NCBI GenBank assembly: GCA_964451325.1 | Contig: CAYVHO010000004.1 | Location: forward strand, 124,001 to 188,000 | Origin: JAADHI01 sp964451325 | GTDB taxonomy: Bacteria; Nitrospirota; Nitrospiria; SBBL01; JAADHI01 | Length of the DNA: 64,000 bases | Reading direction: 5' to 3' | Shown here: in pieces, positions 54,267-63,037 of the stretch | Layout: the number at the start of each line of letters is the position of its first letter | Position numbering within the stretch: the stretch's first letter is position 1 | The notes under the pieces: generated by a model | Seen by the model: only the letters and a program-made list of their open reading frames with translations | Told to the model about the DNA's origin: nothing | Databases searched by the model: none | Made by a program: the position numbers and the translations under genes

Positions 54267-55225
54267 TTATCCTTCCCACGAAGATGTTTGTTGTATTCCA
54301 TATCAAACCACATCGCAAAAAAGAGGGCCTGAAGCCCAGAAATAAAGAGAAAGGCAGCAAACATTGATTCTGAGGGCATGGCTCGAATACCGGCCAAACG
54401 TCTAAAAAAAAGGTAAAGACCAAAGACAGATCCAATCGGAGTGAGACTAAAACCAAGAAAATAAAAAAAGACAAGAGGATGAAAGTCTTGGATGATGTAC
54501 TTACGGGCCATACGTTTAAAAAAACTTTTAAATAAAAGCCAACTAATTCCCGGGATGACCTTCCAGAGCCGGATGCCGGACTTCTCCCCAATATTGTATA
54601 TCGGACGGACAGAAACATCTTTGACTCTAAAATTGCAAATATTTAATTTAACCAATATGTCGTTCGGCATCCCGTATTGCAGGTAAATTTTATCAAGATC
54701 TATCGCACGGAGCGCCCTTAAGGAAATAGCCGTATATCCAGACTGGGAATCTGCAATGTGCCAATAACCGGAGGCAATTTTGGTCAGAAGCGATAAGACC
54801 GAATTTCCAAGATATCGGTAATGTGGAATCATCTCCCATGATTCACCTCTAAAAAGCCGGTTTCCTTTTACATAGTCTGATTCTCCACGGATAATTGGCA
54901 TTACAATTCGCTCAAGATCAGCCGGGTCCATCTGCGCATCGCCATTCATCACCACTACAACATCAATCTTTTCAGATACAGCCATTTTATAGCCAACCTT
55001 TACCCCCCAGCCCACACCTTGATTTTTTGAATTTTTAACTAAGGTAATACGATCTGGAAACTTATCAACATAGGTTTCGACAATGGCAACCGTCCTGTCA
55101 GTGCTGTAATCGTCTAAGATGAATATGCGATCAACAAACGAAGGAAGGGTTTCAATCACCTGAGCGATTAAAAGTTCCTCATTGTGCGCAGGCACAACAA
55201 CGGCTATTTTTTTTTGATCTATCAT
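54263..55225 (-). CDS. Polyprenyl-phosphate sugar transferase (DPM1-like GT2)
   Basis: The 320-residue protein has a GT-A domain of family GT2, with VVVPAHNEELLIAQVI, FILDDYSTDRT and the metal-binding NGDAQMDP. Two C-terminal membrane segments follow (about 240-310). It resembles dolichol- or undecaprenyl-phosphate mannosyl/glucosyl transferases, which load the lipid carrier. The next gene, DUF2723, is a likely consumer of such a carrier sugar. Confidence 0.9.
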   Translation of the reverse strand: MIDQKKIAVVVPAHNEELLIAQVIETLPSFVDRIFILDDYSTDRTVAIVETYVDKFPDRITLVKNSKNQGVGWGVKVGYKMAVSEKIDVVVVMNGDAQMDPADLERIVMPIIRGESDYVKGNRLFRGESWEMIPHYRYLGNSVLSLLTKIASGYWHIADSQSGYTAISLRALRAIDLDKIYLQYGMPNDILVKLNICNFRVKDVSVRPIYNIGEKSGIRLWKVIPGISWLLFKSFFKRMARKYIIQDFHPLVFFYFLGFSLTPIGSVFGLYLFFRRLAGIRAMPSESMFAAFLFISGLQALFFAMWFDMEYNKHLRGKDK

Positions 55226-55261
55226 GTCATCTCTCTACGGCTCTATTTCTCCGACAGACTC

Positions 55262-57388
55262 CTAGGACAGCTTCTTCAGTAATTGTTCTATTTCTGCAGA
55301 TGCATCGGCGTGATGTGTGTCAATCTCTAAAACACGCCTAAAATAATTCAAAGCCTCTTGTTTTTTCCCATTTGCGACCTTGATTTTTCCCAAGACAAAG
55401 AGAGATCTGAGGTGTTGGGGTTGGGATGCTAAAATCTGATTAAAATAGGGTTCCGCTTTCTCAAGCTTACCTACCGCGGCATACATTTCCGCGATATTTA
55501 AGATCGTTTCAATCCTGTAGGGGTTTTTTGCAATGGCCTGTAAAAATAATGTCTCGGCCATCTGAGAATCATTTAGACGTGCATAGTTCACAGCCAAGAG
55601 ATTTAAATAATCGGCTTCCGGAAGAAAGGCAACAGCTAATTCCAGGTGGGGTAGCGCATCCTCATAGAGACCTTCATCTAAAAAAAATGCACCTTTTGCT
55701 GAAAATAGATCCGCATAAAAACCTCTCTCTGGCTCGGCCTTGATATTTTGAAGCAAGGCCATTTTCTCGGATTGTGTAAACGTTTCGGAAACAAGGAAAG
55801 GATTAACTTCTTTGGAAGAAGTCGGACTAATTCTAAAAAAATATCGGCCAGGAATTAAATACTTCGATACCAAATAATTCCACCGACTAGTCGGTTCCCA
55901 AAAGATCGGATGAGCCCCAATATTTTCAGTGAGTAATGCAGAACCGAATAAGGGCGCATGCCCGATTTTTTCAGATGGCGTATTTGGGAGAATAATATTT
56001 GGAAAGTTAGACGCTTCCATTTTCGTAAACCATTCAGGTGCCAAAATACTTGATTGGTGCAAAATAGAAAGATCTGGACGGTAACCCTCAATCTGCTGCA
56101 AATAATTCAATGCAAATAAAGAGTTATTTGTAAAAATGACTGACCCTGATGGAAGATCATCGACGGAATCTTTCATAATCATCCGCATATTCCAATAGCT
56201 TGCCCGCTGACTATTCTGGACACTATGACCGATACTCAGCAAAAAGAATTGAACGAAAAAAAGAAACCATAAAGACATGAGATACTTTTGTCTATGAGCA
56301 TGGCCACTTAATCGTTCGATAATAGATGTTGAAACAAACCAAATTCCAACCCCCATACAGATCACAAAAGCTAAAAAAGTCGGCAGATATGCGGATGTAT
56401 CTCCCCAAAAACGAATAAAAAATAAAAAGGGAGGAATAAAAACAACCCCTAACAAGAGGAGCAAGATTTTTTCTCGTTTTACAAGTAAGTAAATAAAACC
56501 AACGAGCCCTAGAATACTCCCCAAAAATGAAAAATTATCGGGGAAAAAGAGCAAATAAGAGGAAAGCTGCCGGGGTAAAACATTGTAAGGAATTGAGAAG
56601 TGCTGTCCAGCATCTTTTCGGTCACTCACATGCCGCATCAGATTCAGAAAAGTTTCTGAATCTCCCCAATCGTAATAGGGGTTTTGGGCAGAGCGAATGG
56701 GCAAATAAAGATAGATCGAAAAACCCAGCAAAAAAAAGAACATAAGAAACATAGAAACATTGAGCACCTTAAAGGGGCCTGTCTTCAACCAGAGATAATA
56801 AACCAGAAAACAGAAAAAGGGTAAATATAGAACAAGAATTGCGTGTGCACCAAGACTCAAACCATAGAAAAATGACAGGCTCAAAAAAAGCATAAAAATA
56901 TTTTTTTGAGCTTCTGAAGTACGGTCAATTTGAGAAACTTTCAAAAAGATAAGAATAAACAAAGCCGTAAAAAAATTCTGAAGGGTATAGACCTCTGGCA
57001 AGTTCGAGTTCTGCCAAAGCGCATTTGAAAGAGAAAATACCAAGGTTACAAAAAATGCAATGTACACACTCCTAAGGGATACTGCCTCTCTTTTTTTTGA
57101 TAAAATTTCAAGAAAACCATAAATAATCAGATAGAGTAAGGTGGAAATCCCAGCACCAAATACGCAGGAGGCAAGTGTTGTTTTGAATGCGATACTTCCT
57201 ATCGGAATAAAAGTGAATAATTTAGCGAGAATCGCATATAATGGAAAACCTGCAGGATGACCAACATCGAGCAAAAAACCGATGGTTTGAAATTCCGCAG
57301 CATCACGCCAATAAATCGAGGGAAGTACTGAAAAAAGATAGGCCGAAAATGAGATGAAAAATACAAAAAAAGGGACAAGAAGAAACAT
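55262..57388 (-). CDS. DUF2723 membrane protein with TPR tail
   Basis: The 708-residue protein has about 10 to 11 membrane helices. It starts SVLPSIYWRDAAEFQTIGFLLDVGHPAGFPLYAI, the DUF2723 signature, in which the Asp-Glu (AEF) motif resembles protein O-mannosyltransferases. The C-terminal 150 residues are TPR repeats (AETLFLQAIAKNPYRIETIL). It may transfer a lipid-carried sugar to surface proteins such as the adjacent pilins, but this is inference. It is 106 bases from the first pilin gene. Confidence 0.85.
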   Translation of the reverse strand: MFLLVPFFVFFISFSAYLFSVLPSIYWRDAAEFQTIGFLLDVGHPAGFPLYAILAKLFTFIPIGSIAFKTTLASCVFGAGISTLLYLIIYGFLEILSKKREAVSLRSVYIAFFVTLVFSLSNALWQNSNLPEVYTLQNFFTALFILIFLKVSQIDRTSEAQKNIFMLFLSLSFFYGLSLGAHAILVLYLPFFCFLVYYLWLKTGPFKVLNVSMFLMFFFLLGFSIYLYLPIRSAQNPYYDWGDSETFLNLMRHVSDRKDAGQHFSIPYNVLPRQLSSYLLFFPDNFSFLGSILGLVGFIYLLVKREKILLLLLGVVFIPPFLFFIRFWGDTSAYLPTFLAFVICMGVGIWFVSTSIIERLSGHAHRQKYLMSLWFLFFVQFFLLSIGHSVQNSQRASYWNMRMIMKDSVDDLPSGSVIFTNNSLFALNYLQQIEGYRPDLSILHQSSILAPEWFTKMEASNFPNIILPNTPSEKIGHAPLFGSALLTENIGAHPIFWEPTSRWNYLVSKYLIPGRYFFRISPTSSKEVNPFLVSETFTQSEKMALLQNIKAEPERGFYADLFSAKGAFFLDEGLYEDALPHLELAVAFLPEADYLNLLAVNYARLNDSQMAETLFLQAIAKNPYRIETILNIAEMYAAVGKLEKAEPYFNQILASQPQHLRSLFVLGKIKVANGKKQEALNYFRRVLEIDTHHADASAEIEQLLKKLS

Positions 57389-57417
57389 TTATCTCAGCCA
57401 TGCAGATAGGTTCATCA

Positions 57418-57454
57418 AGGTGGATGAATCCAAGGGACCCAAATCCATCCACCT
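57418..57454 (-). terminator. Hairpin between pilin and DUF2723 genes
   Basis: AGGTGGATG (57418-57426) pairs perfectly with CATCCACCT (57446-57454). No T-run follows on the minus strand, so it may be an mRNA-stabilising or attenuating hairpin rather than a full terminator. It would separate abundant pilin mRNA from the glycan genes. Confidence 0.45.
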
Positions 57455-57494
57455 CAATCGAGTTTATGAATTGAAACTTGCGTCGCTTAGATCA

Positions 57495-57908
57495 TCAATT
57501 GTTGAAACTTGTGGCATCCACATCAAGTAAAATTTTTAACTCATTAATCGTCCATTCATCGCCTTGTACGCGTCCTGCAATCCCAGTGGCCGTTCCGTCG
57601 AACTCATTTGTATCTACGACAACAAGAGTATAGGTATAGCGGACAGTGCCCTGAGTTCCGAAACCCACATTTGCGACGGTTGCATCCGCATAACCTGACG
57701 AAACCCCTGTTCTTGGATTTTCTGCAGCATAAGCGACGACGTTCGTAAACATTGCACCCAAGTTGGCTTTGGCTTCAGCTTGCTGGGACTTTGCCTGATA
57801 ATTTAAAAAATTTGGAATGGCAATGGCGGCCAAAATACCTACAATGGCCACAACAATCATCAACTCAATCAAAGTAAAGCCTTTGTTTTTCTTTATTTTA
57901 TTGAACAT
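57495..57908 (-). CDS. pilA: Type IV pilin, PilA-like (copy 1)
   Basis: The 137-residue prepilin has a short basic leader (MFNKIKKNKG), the cleavage and methylation site G-FTLIEL with Glu5, and a hydrophobic helix (MIVVAIVGILAAIAIPN). A small C-terminal domain ends DVDATSFNN. It has no cysteine, so the usual disulfide-bounded D region is missing. AGGCAGG precedes the ATG. A good sigma-54 promoter lies upstream in the 378-base gap 57909-58286, which is otherwise A/T-rich with no gene seen. Confidence 0.93.
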   Translation of the reverse strand: MFNKIKKNKGFTLIELMIVVAIVGILAAIAIPNFLNYQAKSQQAEAKANLGAMFTNVVAYAAENPRTGVSSGYADATVANVGFGTQGTVRYTYTLVVVDTNEFDGTATGIAGRVQGDEWTINELKILLDVDATSFNN

Positions 57909-57989
57909 TTCCTGCCTCCGTTTAAATAGAATTTTTTATTTAATACGCCCTAAAAACGCCTTTTCATTGAATCACGCTTTTTCATAGTT

Positions 57990-58003
57990 GCACAATGTAT
58001 GCC
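57990..58003 (-). promoter_or_regulatory. Sigma-54 promoter candidate for the pilin gene
   Basis: On the minus strand: GG-CATACATTGT-GC, an exact ten-base -24/-12 spacing (CGGCAT and GTGC). Transcription would begin near 57978, 70 bases before the ATG. pilA is a classic RpoN/PilR target. Confidence 0.6.
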
Positions 58004-58286
58004 GAAAAAACTTTCAAGGGTTTAAAAAGAACTAAATTCTTTTATTTTCAATTACTTAGAATTTTTAGTTTGTTTTTAAGGTCGTTCTATTTAGGATAAT
58101 TTCTATTATTTCACTGGCAGATTGACATTTTTTGTCACCCATTTGTTCAAAATAAGGTCACTCACTTTAATGCAGAAAACACATTCATTCTAAATACCGA
58201 CATTGGTTTAAAAAGAGTGAATCCAGAAGCCCCCCCATAAATTACATCTACAGGTGTATTCCTTCGTCATCTTGCTTTTAATATGC

Positions 58287-58700
58287 TCAATTGTTAAAAC
58301 TCTCGTCATCCACATCAAGCAAACGTTTTAACTCGTTTATCGTCCATTGATCACCACTAATACGTCCGGCTCTACCATTTGCCGTTGCAAGGAATTGAAC
58401 GGAGTCACCAGATGTAATTTCATAACTATAACGGGCCACACCGGAGATCGCAAAGCCGATGTTTGAAATGCTTGCATCGGTAAAACCCGCTGAAACCCCT
58501 AAACGTCGATTTTCTCCAGAATAGGCGACCATGTCCACAAAAATCGCGCCTAAGTTGGCTTTTGCCTCGGCTTGCTGAGATTTTGCCTGATAGTTTAAGT
58601 AATTTGGGATCGCAATCGCAGCCAAAAGACCGACAATCCCCACAACGATCATTAACTCAATTAATGTAAATCCCCTGTTCGTTCCTACTCTATTAAACAT
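58287..58700 (-). CDS. Type IV pilin, PilA-like (copy 2)
   Basis: This 137-residue prepilin is a close paralogue of copy 1: same leader length, G-FTLIEL, the block NYQAKSQQAEAKANLGAIF, and end NELKRLLDVDDESFNN. The head-group middle differs. It lacks cysteine. The two genes lie head to tail, so a tandem duplication with divergence is likely. The product could be a major or minor pilin; no promoter was clear (a TTGGCA site upstream has the wrong spacing). Confidence 0.9.
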   Translation of the reverse strand: MFNRVGTNRGFTLIELMIVVGIVGLLAAIAIPNYLNYQAKSQQAEAKANLGAIFVDMVAYSGENRRLGVSAGFTDASISNIGFAISGVARYSYEITSGDSVQFLATANGRAGRISGDQWTINELKRLLDVDDESFNN

Positions 58701-58909
58701 CGCCTAACTCCATTAAGATCATACTTAAATTATATATCACACACCCTTCTGCTCTAACTCAGCATGCGGCTAAACTCAAATTAGCCTTATTCTGCCAAAG
58801 AAACCTGAATTTATTCCAATACCTTGTGTTGGTCGTACAAAATTTACAGGGAAAAACAGATCTTAGTAAAATAGTTACACTTTCTGTCACTTATCTACCT
58901 AAGTTGAGC

Positions 58910-59293
58910 TTACCGATTGAATTCGGGGTTCAAGTCTCGAATCTCTTTACTTTCGTCTATCTCCCAAACATCCCCCACCACTTGGCCGGAAATGCCAACT
59001 GCTCGCGCTAAAAAAGATCCGACAGAGACGTTAATGAGCGTGTATGTATATCTCGTGCCATCCGTCGAAAAAGCGATCGTATCTAAGGTTGCCCCCTCAA
59101 AACCATCCAGTGCCAATGGCGCGGAGTAGGCCAACATCCCCACATAGATTGCTGCGAGATTTGATTTTGCCTCTGACTGTTGCGATTTTGCAAGGTAACG
59201 CGTATACAAAGGAATAGCAAGTGCAGCAAGAACGGCGATAAGCACGAGCACAAGAACCAGCTCGATTAAGGTAATGCCGCGATTGTTACTCAT
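58910..59293 (-). CDS. Type IV pilin-like protein (copy 3)
   Basis: The 127-residue prepilin has a very short leader (MSNNRG-ITLIEL), the hydrophobic helix LVLVLVLIAVLAALAIP and the shared AKSQQSEAKSNLAAIYVGM block. Its end, VWEIDESKEIRDLNPEFNR, replaces the NELK...FNN tail. Ile replaces Phe at mature residue 1. It stands 44 bases after the TPR lipoprotein gene and is probably a minor pilin co-transcribed with it. Confidence 0.87.
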   Translation of the reverse strand: MSNNRGITLIELVLVLVLIAVLAALAIPLYTRYLAKSQQSEAKSNLAAIYVGMLAYSAPLALDGFEGATLDTIAFSTDGTRYTYTLINVSVGSFLARAVGISGQVVGDVWEIDESKEIRDLNPEFNR

Positions 59294-59337
59294 TGGAAAT
59301 AACAGAATTTTAGAAGGATATCTATTCCCGTCGATTT

Positions 59338-61251
59338 TTAATGGGCATCCAGAGGAAGGGATTTTAACCTTACTGCAGAATCTTCGATCAAGGGCTGCCC
59401 AAAACCGGCTTCGATAAAACGGGCAATCAGTGGTTCATTTTCCGGATTAAGCGCCAGAGAACGTTCCCATGCTGCTTTGGCAAGATCAATCTGTTCATTT
59501 TTAAGATAAATCTCTCCGAGATGTTCTTGAATCACTGGATCCAAAGGCACAAGACCCGCGGCCTTCTCAAGTAAGAGTGTCGCCTCTTTTAGGTTGCCCT
59601 GTCGGTAATGGACCCAAGCAAGGCTATCGATAAAATAGCCATCATCCGGTCTCAAATCAAGTGCTCTTTGCACAAGATCGAAAGCCTCATTTAAACGAAC
59701 CCCTTTGTCAGCAAAGGTGTATCCTAAATAATTAAGCGCATTTGCGTGTTTCGGAGCCAACTCAATGGCACGCTCCATTTGTAGTACCATCTCATCGAAA
59801 TTGCCCAGTTTGTCAAAGGCCGCACCCAAGTGAAAATAGAGATCCGGGGCCTCCGGGTTTTTTTCAATACCCGCTGAAAATGTTTTTGCTGCCTCAGCAT
59901 AACGCTCGGCATCATTTAAAATCACACCCGTAAAAAGGTAGGGTTCAGGACGCCGAGGGTTAATTTTTTTTGCCATCTCCCCCTGAACCAAAGCCGCATC
60001 AGAATTTTTTAATTGATAAAAATAAAGTGAGCCCAAACGCAAGCGGACTTCATATTCACTTGGACTTTGCTCTAGGATACGATAATAGGTCGTGCGTGCC
60101 TCTTCGAATGCACCATTTTTTTCATATAGACTGGCCAAATAAATACGCAAACGCGTCTCTCCTGGTTTTGCAGCGACAAGCGGCAAGAGTGCATCAATCG
60201 CACCCGGCAAATCCTGTCTTTCAACAAAAAGACCAACGCGCTGTAGGGCAAGTTCGTAGTTAGAAGGGTCATCCCTTAAAAGGCGCGAGAGCAAGTCCTG
60301 CGCCTCATCCAAAGCTCTTTTTTGGACCAGTAATTGAATCAAACGATTCACAGCCTGTCTATTTCTTGGATTGATTCGATTAACGACATGCCGATAGACA
60401 TTAAGGGCTGCTTCGAGATTTTTTTGACGCTCGTAGATATTGGCAATGCCCATATGCGCAGGCTCAAAATAGGGATCCAGAGACAAAGCCTCTCGAAGAA
60501 AATCCAAACCCTCCGACATTCCTCTTTTTTGCAGCGCAATCATGCCGAGATAATAATAAGCCAGGGCGACAGGGGGACCCACATCTATTCCGCGATAAAT
60601 CGCATCCTCTGCCTCGGCTAAATTCCCCTCCTCCGCAAGCAGCCCAGCAATCTTAAAATAGAGATCTCGCTGTTCCGCATTCACCAGAATTGATTTTTGA
60701 TAAGCGGCTAAACCCTTTTCCTTATCCCCAGAGATGACATAGATATTGCCTAAAAGAATCAGTAATTCGTCATTCTTGTCTGAGGACAAACCTCGCGCTT
60801 TTTCCGCGTAATAGAGGGCATCCTCTTGGTTTCCAAGTCGGCTGTACAAGGTTGCAACCCGCTTCAAAAGAAAGATGGCCTCCGGGTCGTGTCTCAGTGC
60901 GGTGAGGTACTCCTTTAGTGCATTGCGATCATTTTTAGGCTGAGATCCAGCACGACGCTCTACCTCGTGTTGGAGACCCAAAATGGCGTGCAAATAAGAC
61001 TCCGGGCTCGGATAGCGCTTCGGTGGCGCATTTTTTATGACTTTGGCTGGCGTCGTCTTAAGCGAAACGGATGGAAAAGCAGGGGGTCTTTTTTGGACAG
61101 CAGCGCCACAGGAAACAAGGAAAAAAAGAGGGAGTACAGAAAAAAGAACCCTAATCGGTGTACAAAAAAAACGCCGCTGGGGTTCACGTTTCTTCAAAAT
61201 ATCTGGAAAATACAGGCCCCGAATTTTAATTTGTTTTATATTCATAAGCAT
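59338..61251 (-). CDS. TPR-repeat lipoprotein
   Basis: The 637-residue protein has a long basic N region and then a lipoprotein signal (VLFSVLPLFFLVSC). About 14 to 16 TPR motifs follow (DALYYAEKARGLSSDKNDEL, LDLRPDDGYFIDSLAWVHYR). The last motifs, with LNYLGYTFADKGVRLNEAFDL and SLAWVHYRQGNLKEA, match the common TPR lipoprotein found in Nitrospirota and deltaproteobacterial genomes. It may serve assembly of surface structures; the following gene is a pilin. An ATG at 61245 is an alternative start. Confidence 0.87.
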   Translation of the reverse strand: MLMNIKQIKIRGLYFPDILKKREPQRRFFCTPIRVLFSVLPLFFLVSCGAAVQKRPPAFPSVSLKTTPAKVIKNAPPKRYPSPESYLHAILGLQHEVERRAGSQPKNDRNALKEYLTALRHDPEAIFLLKRVATLYSRLGNQEDALYYAEKARGLSSDKNDELLILLGNIYVISGDKEKGLAAYQKSILVNAEQRDLYFKIAGLLAEEGNLAEAEDAIYRGIDVGPPVALAYYYLGMIALQKRGMSEGLDFLREALSLDPYFEPAHMGIANIYERQKNLEAALNVYRHVVNRINPRNRQAVNRLIQLLVQKRALDEAQDLLSRLLRDDPSNYELALQRVGLFVERQDLPGAIDALLPLVAAKPGETRLRIYLASLYEKNGAFEEARTTYYRILEQSPSEYEVRLRLGSLYFYQLKNSDAALVQGEMAKKINPRRPEPYLFTGVILNDAERYAEAAKTFSAGIEKNPEAPDLYFHLGAAFDKLGNFDEMVLQMERAIELAPKHANALNYLGYTFADKGVRLNEAFDLVQRALDLRPDDGYFIDSLAWVHYRQGNLKEATLLLEKAAGLVPLDPVIQEHLGEIYLKNEQIDLAKAAWERSLALNPENEPLIARFIEAGFGQPLIEDSAVRLKSLPLDAH

Positions 61252-61268
61252 TATTTAAGGAAGAAACC

Positions 61269-61454
61269 CTATTCACTTTCCTCTTTTTTCTGCTTTGGGG
61301 TTACATCAATTTCATCCGGCTCCGAGACACCCTTTTTAAAACCCCGAATCGCTTTACCCAGTCCAGAACCAATTTCAGGGAGCTTTCCCGCTCCAAAGAT
61401 CACTAAGATAATCACCAAAAGAATGACAAGTTCCGGAATGCCAATTCCAAACAT
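61269..61454 (-). CDS. tatA: Twin-arginine translocase TatA/TatE subunit
   Basis: The 61-residue protein begins MFGIGIPELVILLVIILVIFGAGKLPEIG, with the typical FGAGKLPE hinge, then an amphipathic helix (GLGKAIRGFKKGVSE) and a charged tail. The ATG at 61454 has AGAGG ahead; a GTG one codon earlier is less likely. TatA polymerises to move folded proteins across the inner membrane. No tatB or tatC is in the window. Confidence 0.93.
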   Translation of the reverse strand: MFGIGIPELVILLVIILVIFGAGKLPEIGSGLGKAIRGFKKGVSEPDEIDVTPKQKKEESE

Positions 61455-61631
61455 CACAACCTCTACTTATTCAAAAACAGACCCAATCGGAATGCAGATT
61501 TGCAGTCCCAGACAAAAGGATTTCTACTGAAATTATAGGGTGAAGCAAAAATATTGTCAAATTGAAAACAAGAATCGTCTGACGAAACTTTTTAGATAAA
61601 ATGGATGATTTACAAATTTAACTTAAAGCCA

Positions 61632-63029
61632 CTATTCAGGACGAAAGCGTCTGGGGTGGTCACTGGCAAGATCTTCGAAACGGGTGTAACGATTAAGAAA
61701 GGCCATAGGCACATCCCCAATCGGGCCATTCCGTTGTTTTCCGATAATAATTTCCGCCACGCCACGCCGACCACAGATACACTCTCCATCCGATGCACAT
61801 TTACAAGGCTCGTAGACTTCTTCCCTGTAAATGAAAAGCACAACATCGGCATCCTGTTCAATGGCACCCGACTCCCGAAGGTCGGCCAAAATGGGTCTTT
61901 TCTTCTTTTCAGGGCGAGACTCCACGGCACGGGAAAGCTGAGAGAGCGCAATAATCGGAATTTTAAGCTCTTTGGCCAAACCCTTTAATGAACGTGAAAT
62001 TTCTGAAATCTCCTGCTCTCGACTGTTCGAATTTCCACGACCCCGCATCAGTTGCAAATAATCGACAATCAGAATTCCCAGATTGTGCTCCGCCTTAAGA
62101 CGTCGTGCCTTTGCCCGCATTTCAAGGATAGAAATGGATGCCGTGTCATCAATAAAAATCGGAGCCTCATTGAGGCGACCCGCAGCTTCAATGAGACGTC
62201 GCCAATTATCATTTCCAGGCTGCCCCAGAAATCCTGAGCGCAGTTTATGGGCATCCACACGGGCCTCAGAACAAAGCATGCGTAGTACAAGCTGTTCTTT
62301 AGACATCTCCAAACTAAAAATTCCAACTGTTTTTTGCTCGAAAAGCGCGATATTTTGCGCAAGTCCCAAAGCAAAGGCCGTTTTCCCCATTGAAGGACGA
62401 CCTGCAACAATCACCAAATCCGAAGGCTGAAACCCCGAAGTCATCTTATCGAGATCTTTGTATCTTGAGGGAAGCCCCGTCATTTTCTGGTCGGCCAGTT
62501 TTTCGATAATTTCAAATCCGACCTTGACCAGCTCCTTCATGGGCACAAAGGTCGTCCGCATCGACTTATCTGTGATCTCAAAAATGCTTCGTTCGGCTTG
62601 ATCCAGCAACTCATCAACCTCGCTATCCGTGTCATAGCCCTGCGTCACAATGTTGGTTGCAATGCTAATGAGCTCACGGAACAAGCCTTTTTCATGCACA
62701 ATTTTGGCGTGAAGACGCACATTCGCAGCGGTCGAAATGCTTTCGAGCAACTCAACGAGGTAAGTATCGCCACCAACGGCCTCAAGGTCGTTTTTAGTGC
62801 GAAGACAGTCCGAGAGCGTAATGAGATCAATCGCCTCACTCATATCATTGAGATCAAGCATAGCCGCGTAAATTTTACGGTGGCTCCCCCGGTAAAAATC
62901 TTCAGGTCTGAGTATCTCGACTGCCCGATTGATCGCTTCATTATCGAGCATAATCGCCGCCAAAATAGCACGCTCTGCAGCAATATTTTGTGGCGGAAGT
63001 TTGGGTAAGGCCGTATCAACAACAGACAT
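61632..63029 (-). CDS. dnaB: Replicative DNA helicase DnaB
   Basis: The 465-residue helicase has the N-terminal helical domain (PPQNIAAERAILAAIMLD) and a RecA-type motor: Walker A GRPSMGKTAF, SLEMSKEQL, Walker B ILIVDYLQLMRG and the SQLSRAVESRPEKKKRPILADLRESGAIEQDAD block. An unusual four-cysteine insertion, CKCASDGECIC at residues 409-419, stands between FIYREEVY and GVAEIIIGKQRNGP, where most DnaB have a short acidic loop. It is preceded by hisZ with eight bases between them. Confidence 0.96.
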   Translation of the reverse strand: MSVVDTALPKLPPQNIAAERAILAAIMLDNEAINRAVEILRPEDFYRGSHRKIYAAMLDLNDMSEAIDLITLSDCLRTKNDLEAVGGDTYLVELLESISTAANVRLHAKIVHEKGLFRELISIATNIVTQGYDTDSEVDELLDQAERSIFEITDKSMRTTFVPMKELVKVGFEIIEKLADQKMTGLPSRYKDLDKMTSGFQPSDLVIVAGRPSMGKTAFALGLAQNIALFEQKTVGIFSLEMSKEQLVLRMLCSEARVDAHKLRSGFLGQPGNDNWRRLIEAAGRLNEAPIFIDDTASISILEMRAKARRLKAEHNLGILIVDYLQLMRGRGNSNSREQEISEISRSLKGLAKELKIPIIALSQLSRAVESRPEKKKRPILADLRESGAIEQDADVVLFIYREEVYEPCKCASDGECICGRRGVAEIIIGKQRNGPIGDVPMAFLNRYTRFEDLASDHPRRFRPE

Positions 63030-63037
63030 CGGTCTTT

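Noticed and set aside
58780..58800. Sigma-54 promoter for pilin copy 2 (TTGGCA...GGC)
   Set aside because: GG and GC are nine bases apart rather than ten and the -12 element is poor; reported only as a contrast to copy 1.
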